A stretch of 64,000 nt of DNA, taken from NCBI RefSeq assembly GCF_011734195.1, contig NZ_JAANTH010000003.1, positions 1-64,000 of the forward strand, read 5' to 3'. Positions 46,790-55,324 of this stretch are shown one piece after another. Position 1 is the stretch's first letter. Each line of letters begins with the position of its first letter. A model generated the notes under the pieces. That model was not told the origin of the DNA and made no database searches. It saw only the letters and a list, made by a program, of their open reading frames with translations. The position numbers were made by a program, and so were the translations under genes. Source of the DNA: Halobacterium sp. R2-5 (GTDB lineage: Archaea; Halobacteriota; Halobacteria; Halobacteriales; Halobacteriaceae).

Positions 46790-48562
46790 ATGGGATATAT
46801 CGTCCGGATGCCAAAGCTCGGCCTGGAGATGGACGAAGGGACGCTGCTGGACTGGTACGTCAGCGAGGACGGCACCATCGAAGCCGAGGAGACTGTCGCG
46901 GAGATCGAATCCGAGAAAACGACCGCAGAAGTGGATGCCAGGGAAGGCGGCGTGCTTCGGCGAGTGTTTCTCGACGAGGGCGAGACGGTCGACCCCGGAA
47001 CGCCAATAGGGATTATCGCTGGCGCCGACGAAGATATCTCGGCGTTGATCGACGAAGCCGAAACCGAGCTCGAGGACGGGGCAGCAACAGCAAGCGAGGA
47101 GGACGAGACTTCCGCTGAGCCTGCGGCTCAAACGTCGGCGGAGAGCGAGACGACAAAAAACGGTAGTTCCGGAACCAGAGATGCAAGTCCGCGTGCACGA
47201 AAGCGTGCGGAGGAACTTGACGTAGATCTCGGTGCCGTCTCCGGAAGCGGCCCTAATGGCGCGATTACGGCAGAGGATGTCGAGGCGGCTGCCGAAAGCA
47301 GTACGGATGACGTGAAAGCCAGTCCCCGTGCGAAGAAACGAGCCGACGAGTTGGATGTCGACCTTACTGCGGTCTCCGGGAGCGGACCCGGCGGTGCCAT
47401 CACTGCCGAGGATGTCGAGGCTGCCGCAGACTCGACCGGGAGCCCGGGAGGTGGTGCGGCACGGACACTCTCGGAGGAGCGCACATTCGGTGGAATGCGC
47501 CAGTCGATCGCCGATCGTCTCGGACAGAGTTACCGGGAGGCCGTCCACGTTACTGAACACCGCGAAATCGATGTAGAGGAACTGCTTGCGGCCGTGGACG
47601 CCGCCGAGGACGCACTCGATGTGGATGTCTCCATGTCGGACGTGTTGCTGGTCGCACTCTCAGCGGCCCTCGAGGATCACCCCGAGTTCAACGCGACGTT
47701 CGAGGACGGCACGCATCGCCTCTACGAGGAACACAACATCTGCGTGGCCGTCGACGTCGACGAAGGACTCGTCACACCGGTCGTTCCGGCCGTCGACTCG
47801 AAGTCGCTGGGGGAGGTCGCGGAGGCTCGCCGCGAGATTACGCAACGCACGCTCGACGGCGAGTACACGATGAGTGACCTCCGCGGCGGGACGTTCACGG
47901 TCACGAATCTCGGTGTGCTCGGCGTGGAATCGTTCAACCCGATCATCAATCCGCCCCAGATCGCCATTCTCGGTGTGAACGCGGTCGACGAACGCGTCGT
48001 ACCCCAGGATGATGGCACGCCTGAAACGCGTCGCGTGCTACCGCTCGATCTTTCGTTCGACCACCGTGTAGTCGACGGCGCCGACGCTGCGCGCTTCCTG
48101 CAGTCACTGGTCGCCCACCTGGAAGATCCGTGGCCGCTGCTCCCAGATGAAGTCAGTCCAGTGGCCGCTGAAGATTACCCCGAGCGTCACGCGACCGCCA
48201 CCTCACAAGACGGAATGTCGGGTACGGTACGAACTACCGGCGTCGAACAGCAGTACAGCGCCGACGAGGGCACGCCGTCGCCGGTTGACCTGTTCCTGTC
48301 GTCGCTGTCGGCGTGTCTGTCGCTGTCGATCCGCTATCAGGCCGACGTCCGCGACCTCGACGTTGCTCGCATCGACGTGACCGCGGATGCGGAGCCGGAC
48401 TCGGGATCGGTAGAGGCCATCGAGGTCGCCGTCAATATTGACGCGCCCGACGTGGACGAGGAGACGCTCGACCGCATCGTCGAGAACGGCGAACGGAGTT
48501 GCCACGTGGCGGAACTCCTCGACGCGGATCTCCCGATGTCGCTGTCCTGGGAGCGCGCCTAG
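46790..48562 (+). CDS. acoC: Dihydrolipoamide acyltransferase (E2) with tandem subunit-binding domains and fused OsmC domain
   Basis: The product is 590 residues. Residues 1-80 are a lipoyl domain with K43 (ESEKTTAE) as attachment site. Two peripheral subunit-binding domains follow at 132-168 and 177-213 (ASPRARKRAEELDVD and ASPRAKKRADELDVD), almost duplicates. Residues ~225-452 are the catalytic acyltransferase, with H425 in the FDHRVVDGADAARFL motif. The last ~115 residues are an OsmC-type thiol peroxidase domain, with C509 in SSLSACLSLSI and C571 in GERSCHVAELL as the paired reactive cysteines. E2 passes acyl groups from the E1 encoded convergently at 49.5-51.6 kb to CoA. The E2-OsmC fusion is unusual, and the paired Cys suggest the domain is active. 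Confidence 0.9.
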   Translation: MGYIVRMPKLGLEMDEGTLLDWYVSEDGTIEAEETVAEIESEKTTAEVDAREGGVLRRVFLDEGETVDPGTPIGIIAGADEDISALIDEAETELEDGAATASEEDETSAEPAAQTSAESETTKNGSSGTRDASPRARKRAEELDVDLGAVSGSGPNGAITAEDVEAAAESSTDDVKASPRAKKRADELDVDLTAVSGSGPGGAITAEDVEAAADSTGSPGGGAARTLSEERTFGGMRQSIADRLGQSYREAVHVTEHREIDVEELLAAVDAAEDALDVDVSMSDVLLVALSAALEDHPEFNATFEDGTHRLYEEHNICVAVDVDEGLVTPVVPAVDSKSLGEVAEARREITQRTLDGEYTMSDLRGGTFTVTNLGVLGVESFNPIINPPQIAILGVNAVDERVVPQDDGTPETRRVLPLDLSFDHRVVDGADAARFLQSLVAHLEDPWPLLPDEVSPVAAEDYPERHATATSQDGMSGTVRTTGVEQQYSADEGTPSPVDLFLSSLSACLSLSIRYQADVRDLDVARIDVTADAEPDSGSVEAIEVAVNIDAPDVDEETLDRIVENGERSCHVAELLDADLPMSLSWERA

Positions 48563-49527
48563 TGCGTCGGCGCCTGCTCGAAGACCGCCTCGAAATCCAC
48601 GAGTTGCGGACCACTGGCGACCGGTCGAATCGACACGTCCTCGTTGCTCACCTCAAGTTCCCGCTCGCCATCCACACTGACGACGGCATCGTCGATGTCA
48701 AACGTCCGTGGTTCGTCAAAATCGAGCCGCGACCACGACGCGACGCCCACATGCTTGACGTCGCCGGGGGTCGTAATCGCCGGGACCGTCCGATCCGTAT
48801 CCGGGTCGAGTTCTAGTCCCACCCCGCCAGGGTCCGTCGGCGCAAGCTGCGTGCATGCGCCTGCGATCCCAGACAGCCCGATTTCGCCGCGGCTAGCCCG
48901 GGAAACGACGCCACCGAGGAACTCATCGGGATCGAGGATTGCGCGCGTCCCGATGAACGAGCGATCGACGATGCTGACAGTGGCCAGCCCGCGGACAGAG
49001 CGGCCGTCGGAGACGTCCGCCGCGACCATCGCGTGACGGTCGGTGACTGCGTCGGCGTCAACCACGCCTGTCGCGACGAATGCGGCCGCGGCGCCCGCGA
49101 CTGTGCCGTCGATCATCGTCGGAACGACGTTGTTTGTGCCCGTCGAGACGGCCAGCACCGGTACATCACCGATCTCGATCGCCAGGTCCCGGGTGGTGCC
49201 ATCGCCGCCAAAGACGACCACGGCGTCAGCCAGCTCACGGAAGGCGCTACCAGCGCGGCGCGTGTCCGCGCCAGACCCCTCGACGTCAACGTCGAGCACG
49301 GTGACGTTCGACCGGTCGGTTTCGTCGGCCGTCTGCTGGCCGATGCGCCCCGAGTCCGGTGCGAGAACGACGTCTACGGGATCGTCGACGATATCGAGTC
49401 CGGCGAGCACGCTCTCGGCCGCACGGCGTTTCCCGTAGTTGTCGCTGACGCTCGCGCTCCCGATTAGCCGGCGGACGTCCCTGCCGGCCGCCGGGTTAAC
49501 AACGACGCCGACGGTCGGCGTCGCCAC
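48559..49527 (-). CDS. acoX: AcoX-like protein, NAD-kinase/diacylglycerol-kinase fold
   Basis: The 322-residue product has VVVNPAAGRD at the start, GGDGT at 107-111 and STGTNNVVPTM, the nucleotide-binding signature of the ATP-NAD kinase superfamily. The length and C-terminal domain match AcoX, which accompanies acetoin dehydrogenase genes in bacteria and has no proven enzymatic role. It starts 3 nt after the E1-beta stop, so it is third in the operon E1-alpha, E1-beta, acoX. Its stop shares CTAG with the stop of the convergent E2 gene. Its presence is the main reason to call this cluster acetoin-type. Confidence 0.82.
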   Translation of the reverse strand: MATPTVGVVVNPAAGRDVRRLIGSASVSDNYGKRRAAESVLAGLDIVDDPVDVVLAPDSGRIGQQTADETDRSNVTVLDVDVEGSGADTRRAGSAFRELADAVVVFGGDGTTRDLAIEIGDVPVLAVSTGTNNVVPTMIDGTVAGAAAAFVATGVVDADAVTDRHAMVAADVSDGRSVRGLATVSIVDRSFIGTRAILDPDEFLGGVVSRASRGEIGLSGIAGACTQLAPTDPGGVGLELDPDTDRTVPAITTPGDVKHVGVASWSRLDFDEPRTFDIDDAVVSVDGERELEVSNEDVSIRPVASGPQLVDFEAVFEQAPTH

Positions 49528-49530
49528 CGA

Positions 49531-50538
49531 TCAGACCACCTGATTGATGGCGTCGCGGACGTCCGCCCCGTCCGGCACAATTTCGTCTTCGAGCGGCGTG
49601 CTGAACGGCACGTGTGTGTCGGGCACCCCGACGCGCTGGAGGGGAGCATCGAGGCTAAAGAACTCGTCTTCGACCATGCGGGTGACGACCTCCGCGTGGA
49701 CGCCGTACGAGAGCGGGCTCTCGTCGGCGACGACCATCCGCCCGGTCTTCTGAATGCTGTCCGCCAGCGTCTCCGTGTCCAGCGGATACAGCGACCGCAG
49801 GTCGATCACCTCGACGCTTGTATCGCCCGCAAGCTCGTCAGCGACGGTGAGTGACTCGCCGACGAGACGCTGTGTCGCAACAACAGTCACGTCACTGCCC
49901 TCGCGTTCGACCGACGCCTCACCGATCGGGGCCGTATAGTTCGGGTCTGTTGGGACATCGCCGTCCTGCTCGTACATCATCTTATTCTCGAAGAAGAACA
50001 CAGGGTCGTCAGAACGGATGGCGGACTTCAACAGCCCCTTGGCCGCTTCCGGCGTCCCGGGCGTGACAGCCTTCAGGCCGGGGAAATGCGCGAACCAAGT
50101 GTGTGGCGTGCCGGAGTGCTGGCTTGCCGCGCCCATGCCGCCGCCTTCTGTCGTCCGAACGGTGATCGGCATCTCGATCTTCCCGCCGAACATATACCGC
50201 ATCTTCGCCATCTGATTCATCACTTGTTCGCCTGAGACGCCGAGGAAATCGGAGAACATCACTTCGACAACGGGGCGGGTTCCGCTGGCTGCGGCGCCGA
50301 CGCCAGCGCCAACGAATCCGGCCTCGCTAATCGGCGTATCACGGACGCGCTCGTCGCCGAACTGCTCGTGGAGCCCATCGGTAACCTCGAAGACGCCGCC
50401 GTAGTTACCGACATCCTCGCCCATGATGAAGACGTCCTCGTCGTGGTCCATCTCCTCACGGAGCGCGGCGCGGATCGCCTCGCGAACGGTCATCGACTCC
50501 GTACTCTCGCTTGATGCGGAATCGGGCTGTGTGCTCAT
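49531..50538 (-). CDS. acoB: 2-oxoacid/acetoin dehydrogenase E1 component, beta subunit
   Basis: The 335-residue product is a transketolase-like E1 beta subunit. It has MTVREAIRAALREEM and FIMGEDVGNYGGVF, ISEAGFVGAGVGAAASG and the characteristic HSGTPHTWFAHFPGLKAV, followed by the C-terminal transketolase domain (VIDLRSLYPLDTETL, VADESPLSYG). With E1 alpha it decarboxylates or cleaves the substrate with thiamine diphosphate. Its start overlaps the E1-alpha stop by 4 bases (ATGA type). Confidence 0.92.
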   Translation of the reverse strand: MSTQPDSASSESTESMTVREAIRAALREEMDHDEDVFIMGEDVGNYGGVFEVTDGLHEQFGDERVRDTPISEAGFVGAGVGAAASGTRPVVEVMFSDFLGVSGEQVMNQMAKMRYMFGGKIEMPITVRTTEGGGMGAASQHSGTPHTWFAHFPGLKAVTPGTPEAAKGLLKSAIRSDDPVFFFENKMMYEQDGDVPTDPNYTAPIGEASVEREGSDVTVVATQRLVGESLTVADELAGDTSVEVIDLRSLYPLDTETLADSIQKTGRMVVADESPLSYGVHAEVVTRMVEDEFFSLDAPLQRVGVPDTHVPFSTPLEDEIVPDGADVRDAINQVV

Positions 50539-51575
50539 TGCTGGTCACCTCCGCGGCCGTCGGTACGAAGTGCACTCGCGAATCGCTCGATCTCTGGGAC
50601 CGGCTGGGAGAACATATCGTCGTACGCCTCCTCGGCTGTCGGCAGATCGGCGTCGCGGGCGAACTCAACGGCTTCCTCGATTTCGGCTTCAACTTCCGCG
50701 CGAAGCTCCTCCAGCTCATCTTCGGAGAGTTCACCGCGCTCGATCAGCCGATCGGCGAACGTCTCAATCGAGTCCCGTTGCCGCCAGCGCTCGACGTCGT
50801 CTTCGTCGCGGTACGGCTCAGGGTCGCCTTCGAAGTGGCCGCGGTAGCGGTACGTCTCCGCCTCGATGAACGTCGGCCCGTTGCCGTTCGCTGCGCGCTC
50901 GCGCGCCTCTTCGACGGCTTCGTTGACCGCGGTGACATCCATGCCGTCGACGGTGAAGCCGGGGATGTCGTACGACTCCGCCGTCTCGCTGAGGTTTTCG
51001 ACGTTGTGTTGCTGTTCGACCGGTGTTCCCTCGCCGAAGTGGTTGTTCTCCACGAGGAACACGGCCGGGAGATCCCAGGTTGCTGCGAGGTTGATGGCTT
51101 CGTGAACTTGGCCCTGTGCGACCGCTCCGTCGCCGAGGAACGCGAGCGCGACGCGCTCGTCGTCGTGGTACTGGCAGGTCAACGCAGCGCCCGTTGCGAG
51201 TGGCGGGCCGGCGCCCACGATCCCGTTCGCGCCGAGCATGTTCGCGTCGACGTCCGCGATATGCATCGAGCCACCCTTCCCGTTGCAGTATCCCTCGCGT
51301 TTCCCGAGGAGTTCGGCCATCATCTTTCGCGGATCGAGGCCTTTGGCGATGCAGTGGCCGTGTCCACGGTGCGTGCTCGTGATGAAGTCCTCGTCTTCGA
51401 GGGCTGCACACGCGCCTACGGCGACGGCTTCCTCGCCGATGTAGAGGTGTACGAACCCGGGAATGTCGCCGTCGGCGAACAGGTCGCCGGCTGTACTGTC
51501 GAACTCGCGGATCGTTAGCATTCGACGGAGCGCCTCCTCTCTCCCCGCCGGATCATTCATTGATATTGATGTCAT
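50535..51575 (-). CDS. acoA: 2-oxoacid/acetoin dehydrogenase E1 component, alpha subunit
   Basis: The 346-residue product carries the thiamine-diphosphate motif, GDGAVAQGQVHEAINLA to VENN, and the substrate loop STHRGHGHCIAKGLDP with KGGSMHIAD. The last is shared by acetoin and branched-chain/pyruvate E1 alpha subunits, so the substrate rests on context. The start at 51575 lies 30 nt after a TTTATT box; a second ATG at 51560 is possible. It is the first gene of the minus-strand operon. No E3 gene is near, so the lipoamide dehydrogenase at 8279 or one elsewhere must serve it. Confidence 0.92.
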   Translation of the reverse strand: MTSISMNDPAGREEALRRMLTIREFDSTAGDLFADGDIPGFVHLYIGEEAVAVGACAALEDEDFITSTHRGHGHCIAKGLDPRKMMAELLGKREGYCNGKGGSMHIADVDANMLGANGIVGAGPPLATGAALTCQYHDDERVALAFLGDGAVAQGQVHEAINLAATWDLPAVFLVENNHFGEGTPVEQQHNVENLSETAESYDIPGFTVDGMDVTAVNEAVEEARERAANGNGPTFIEAETYRYRGHFEGDPEPYRDEDDVERWRQRDSIETFADRLIERGELSEDELEELRAEVEAEIEEAVEFARDADLPTAEEAYDDMFSQPVPEIERFASALRTDGRGGDQQ

Positions 51576-51602
51576 TCCATTCGGTTCTTGTCACCAATAC
51601 CC

Positions 51603-51608
51603 AATAAA
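51603..51608 (-). promoter_or_regulatory. TATA-like box of the acoA operon
   Basis: TTTATT (in AATTTATTGG) on the minus strand, 30 nt before the ATG at 51575. Confidence 0.55.
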
Positions 51609-51736
51609 TTTTCCCTGCACTCACCAGACCCCGTCGCTTGTCGTGGACTCCCGCTCTACCCACGCAAGGCGGAAGGCGTGTAATCGCCGTTCGCGTTCAG
51701 CGGCCCTGACTCGAGGGGCAGTTGACTGGTGGCCCG

Positions 51737-52218
51737 TCAAGAACCAGACGTGAGCCAGTGCTGGAGAAGTCGCCACCCGTTGTTCCGGGCTGCATTGTAG
51801 TCGGGGTGCAGTTCCTTCCCGCACTTCAGACACTCGAACTCGTCACCATCACGGCTGTCCTCGTGCGTGAACCCGCAGTCGCCGTGACTGCACCGCTGGC
51901 CCGTATAAGCAGGTGCAACCGTTTCCACGTCAATACCGTATTCTTCGGCTCTGTATTCGACATGACGTTGGAGTTCGCGGAACACCCACTGTTGGAACTT
52001 TGAGAGGTTCGAGATACGCTCGCGGATGTGCGTCAGGTTCTCGAACGCAATTGCCGTGCAGTCGTTCTCCACAGCTTCACGGACGACGGCCTTCGACACG
52101 CGGTGGAGATAGTCCGCGCTCCACCGTGCGAACCGTGAGCCGATGCTTTTGATGGTGAGGTGGGCGAAACGAGTGCCTGTCTGTTGGAGGTTGCCGCGCC
52201 GCCGTTCGTACTCATAAG
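51737..52218 (-). pseudogene. 5'-truncated TnpB remnant
   Basis: TnpB similarity begins at YEYERRRGNLQQTGTRFAHL, about 230 residues into a normal protein, and runs through AFENLTHIRERI (RuvC-II Glu kept), YRAEEYGIDVETVAP, the zinc ribbon (CSHGDCG...CLKCG) and DYNAARN. The N-terminal domain and RuvC-I Asp are absent. It is related to, but distinct from, the intact copies. Its upstream edge abuts a truncated membrane gene, and downstream, at about 51650-51690, a degenerate CACGC...GCGTG hairpin may be the old right end. Confidence 0.75.
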
Positions 52219-52485
52219 CTCTTGAGGGAGGACGAGCTGGTTTACCGAGACAACGATAGTGATGAGCGTGACGTTCCAGGTTACCACGGCCTGGAACATG
52301 TATGTGATGCGTGTGGAACCGATCGCCGTGATGATGCCAGCCGAGGACATGACTGCGACGCCCATCGCGAAGGCGAGTGTTACGAGACCTGCGACGAGGA
52401 GGCGGTTGCCGCCGAACACGAACCACTCTCGCGGTCCGGTGCGGATATCGCGGAGACCTTGCTCGAGTCTGGTGACCGGAGCCAA
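52219..52485 (-). pseudogene. Membrane protein gene truncated by the TnpB remnant
   Basis: The ATG at 52485 opens MAPVTRLEQGLRDIRTGPRE, with two hydrophobic segments (LLVAGLVTLAFAMGVAVMSS and AVVTWNVTLITIVVSVNQLVL). The natural protein seems to stop at VLPQEL, where TnpB sequence begins in another frame. The rest of the gene, presumably a larger soluble domain, is missing. It is 22 nt downstream of the formate/nitrite channel gene on the same strand and may have been its operon partner. Confidence 0.6.
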
Positions 52486-52507
52486 TCCAACGCTATCAAC
52501 ACTCCAT

Positions 52508-53284
52508 TTATTCCTCTGCGCCTACCGCTTGGGCGACGTGGGTGAGCGTGACTAACCCCAGTCCGCCCACGAGATTCCCCGCGGTAGTGACGACGAGAAC
52601 CTCAGCCACGAGCCCGTAGCCGACATCGGCCCCAGAGAGAATCCCGAACACGACGTGGAGTGTGGTAACAATCACGTGGTCGAAGGGTCCGAGAGCCAGC
52701 AGGACCCCGACGATGTAGGCCATCGTAATGCGGCTCCCGACACTGTTGACGCCCTCGAGAAGAAACGAGAGCAAGGTCACGAGGGCACCGCCAACAATCG
52801 CGCTTGCGAACCCGGCCACCACTCCTCGGCGCGCAAGGCCTTCGGCGACCGTACTCAACGCGGCCCCAGTACCGGTCGGAAGTACTCCATCAACGGCGAA
52901 CACCAACACGAAGAGAACGCCACCAACGAGGTTAACGACGAAGGTGACGACCCACAGACGGAAGAGCGGGAATACCATCCACGAGTCGGCGTCGACTGCC
53001 TTTGCCACCGGGTCGAAGAAGTTCTCGTTGAACAATTCCGCGCGGCCGATAACCAGGAAGACAACGCCTACGCCGAAGGCGAGCGCGCCAGCAACCGTGG
53101 CAACATCCCCGAACTCCGGTTTGACCAGTGCGTGAACGATGCCGAGTGCCGCGATCCCGAAGACGATGGTGAATCCAGCGATGAAACTCGTCGCGACGAG
53201 TTCGAGCATCGACTGGTCGAGGCGCCGTTCGCCCTCCTCAACTGCCCTGTCGAATATTTCACTGGGAGATGGAGCTACGGGCAT
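52508..53284 (-). CDS. Formate/nitrite transporter (FNT) family channel
   Basis: The 258-residue product from the ATG at 53284 (MPVAPSPSEIFDRAV) has six membrane helices plus the helix-break segments of FNT proteins: GRAELFNENFFDPVA in the first half and TAGNLVGGLGLVTL in the second. FNT channels pass formate, nitrite or hydrosulfide. The N-terminal GERRLDQS layout recalls the YfdC branch, whose substrate is not established. The family offers a link to the formate dehydrogenases at 22-39 kb, but distance and branch leave the substrate open. Confidence 0.85.
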   Translation of the reverse strand: MPVAPSPSEIFDRAVEEGERRLDQSMLELVATSFIAGFTIVFGIAALGIVHALVKPEFGDVATVAGALAFGVGVVFLVIGRAELFNENFFDPVAKAVDADSWMVFPLFRLWVVTFVVNLVGGVLFVLVFAVDGVLPTGTGAALSTVAEGLARRGVVAGFASAIVGGALVTLLSFLLEGVNSVGSRITMAYIVGVLLALGPFDHVIVTTLHVVFGILSGADVGYGLVAEVLVVTTAGNLVGGLGLVTLTHVAQAVGAEE

Positions 53285-53321
53285 AATAGAGACAGAAGTG
53301 GTGAGGGTACGAGGTCGGTCC

Positions 53322-53681
53322 TCAGCTGTTGGCCATATTCCGACAGGACTCAGCGCATTCCCGGAGGACATCGGCGCAGACTTGGCAGTGATCGGCGTCG
53401 TGGCGGTCGCACTCCTCGGCGCACGCCTCACAGGCATCCGCACAGACGCTCGCGAGGTCGCCGCTGTACTGGGAGCTACGAGCCATGAAGCGGGCGTGCA
53501 GGGACGTGAGGTCGGCGACGTCCCGGCAGAGCCGCGCGCACTCTTCCATGTCCGATTCGCCGAGGCACTCGTCGGCGCACCACTCGCAGACTTCCGCGGC
53601 CTCGTTGCAGTTCTCGATGCACTCGCGTTGCTCGTCGCTCAGGCTGTCGATCTTCGAAACAGTTTCTGAAAGGGACATCAC
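53322..53681 (-). CDS. Cysteine-rich four-helix-bundle copper-binding protein (DUF326/Csp-like)
   Basis: The 119-residue product (or 118 from the second ATG) contains fifteen Cys spaced in helical patterns, such as RECIENCNEAAEVCEWCADEC and CADACEACAEECDRHDADHC. This is the DUF326 signature, related to copper storage proteins that hold Cu(I) with Cys inside a four-helix bundle. There is no signal peptide, so it would act in the cytoplasm. It lies 37 nt upstream of the FNT channel gene on the same strand, probably in one transcript. Confidence 0.9.
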   Translation of the reverse strand: MMSLSETVSKIDSLSDEQRECIENCNEAAEVCEWCADECLGESDMEECARLCRDVADLTSLHARFMARSSQYSGDLASVCADACEACAEECDRHDADHCQVCADVLRECAESCRNMANS

Positions 53682-53884
53682 ATTCTAGACTAACACCTAG
53701 CAGGCGAGTAAACAGCGTGCCTGCCACTGAAAGGGACTAAACCCGTCATCGAGTTGCTTACGCCTCCATCCTAGAGACTCGGACCCTCGTATTTCTCAAT
53801 AGCAGCAATAGAGGAACTTGCTAACCCCAGAGGGGAGAATTCGAAACCCAGACACCCGCTAGGGGTCAAGAGCTACCAGCCGAG

Positions 53885-55198
53885 CTAGGGGCGCTCCTCG
53901 AACAGCTCCTCCATCAGGACGTCCGCGATTCGCTCGTTGGTTTCCGCGCTGTAGTGGCCGCCCTCCCCCCGCTGGACGTACAGCGACTCCACGGCCTCAA
54001 TGTCGTCGGTCTCGTCGAACTGCTCGGACATGTCGATCGTCACCAAGTCGGGGTGACGCTCCTCGATCCGGTCGAGGAGGTCGCCGTAGATGGGGCCGTG
54101 CTCGACTTCATAGCGGGCGTACCGGAGCTGCTGAACCATCGCGAACACGGGCGTGAACCCCTGCTCGTCGGCGTAGGAGACGAACTCGCCGATGATAGCG
54201 GAGAACAGGTCCTCCTTCTCGTCGAACAGCCGCTCGTGGTACTTCACGCGGGGCTGTTCCAGACGGAGGTTCGTCCGTGCCTGTCGTTTTCCGAGATCGA
54301 CGCCCGGGACCTCGACGCCGTACTCGCTTTCGAGCTCGCCGAGCGCCTCGTAGAGCACGTACTTGACCTGATCGGGATTGCCCAGCAGGTCGGGTGCGTA
54401 GGGGAACGTCGCGAGGTGTGGCCTGAACCAGTGTTCGTAGTGGTAGTCGTTCGATCGCAGGAAGTCGGCATGTGCCGCTAAGTCGAGGAGGTCGTCCTTC
54501 TCGTCGACGGGGGTCTCGATGAGCTCCAAGTCCCCGTTCGAGAGTTCGTATCGCGGTTTCACGGCGAGTACGTTCCCGAACTCCTGGTAGTGTTTCCACA
54601 CGCTCAGGATACGGGCGATCGACGCCGCGGTGACGACCATGACGACGTAGTCCGTCGGATCGTCGGGGTAGTTGCGCTTCAGTCGCATGAGCGCCTGGTC
54701 GAGGCCGTAGTTGCCGCCGCCGTAGTTGCCAACGTGCGTGCCGAGCTCCTCCGCGAGGTAGCTCTGGAAGGTCTCGTCGTCGTCAACCTCCCGGCAAAAG
54801 CAGTAGGAGTCGCCGTAGGTCGACACCGTGACGTCGGCGTCAGGGTCGCGGTCGTTGACGCAGACCCTGCTCCCGTATTCGTCGGTCGAGTACGTCACCA
54901 CGCTCCGGACCTCCTCGCCGGGGAGGTGGTCACCGGTGTCTTTCTGCTTTGTCTGGTTGGGCTGGGGCACCCAGCCCAGCTCCGGGTCGAAGCTCGTGTA
55001 CTTTTCGAGCAGTGACCGGTCGATCTCGGGGAACTCTTCCATCACTACGGTCGGCATGCTGTTCAGCCCTCGGCCGTATCGGTCGAGGGAGAGGTATGAG
55101 GTGGCCTCCAGTCCGCCGGCGAGCCCCGCGCCCAGGGCGGCAGCTTTCAGAAGAGAGCGCCGGTCGGAGCCTGCGGGCTGAGTCATCTCCTTTGTCAT
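53885..55198 (-). CDS. SGNH/GDSL-type hydrolase with Tat signal
   Basis: The 437-residue product starts with a twin-arginine signal (DRRSLLKAAALGAGLAGGL). The nucleophile motif is YGDS, with S131 in STYGDSYCFC. The block NYGGGNYGLDQALMRLK supplies the oxyanion Gly/Asn positions, and H415 in GGHYSAETNERIADVL is the catalytic His. This layout resembles the AlgX/AlgJ-like SGNH enzymes that add or remove acetyl groups on surface polysaccharides, although many esterases share it. It likely acts outside the membrane, and its substrate is unknown. It stands apart from glycan genes. Confidence 0.78.
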   Translation of the reverse strand: MTKEMTQPAGSDRRSLLKAAALGAGLAGGLEATSYLSLDRYGRGLNSMPTVVMEEFPEIDRSLLEKYTSFDPELGWVPQPNQTKQKDTGDHLPGEEVRSVVTYSTDEYGSRVCVNDRDPDADVTVSTYGDSYCFCREVDDDETFQSYLAEELGTHVGNYGGGNYGLDQALMRLKRNYPDDPTDYVVMVVTAASIARILSVWKHYQEFGNVLAVKPRYELSNGDLELIETPVDEKDDLLDLAAHADFLRSNDYHYEHWFRPHLATFPYAPDLLGNPDQVKYVLYEALGELESEYGVEVPGVDLGKRQARTNLRLEQPRVKYHERLFDEKEDLFSAIIGEFVSYADEQGFTPVFAMVQQLRYARYEVEHGPIYGDLLDRIEERHPDLVTIDMSEQFDETDDIEAVESLYVQRGEGGHYSAETNERIADVLMEELFEERP

Positions 55199-55324
55199 TA
55201 CGCGACCTGCGGGAATATAGCTTATTGCGACAACAGAGTGGAACTGGGTCCGGAAACGGCTGTCGTCAGTGACGGCCGGGTGGCGCCATCAGCACTCCGG
55301 ACCCGGAAACCACGTAGAGTGGCG

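Noticed and set aside
53818-53895. A functional tRNA gene
   Set aside because: D-arm-like and T-arm-like strings exist, but the D-stem is not self-complementary, the acceptor arms do not pair and no clear anticodon loop forms. Kept only as a weak finding.
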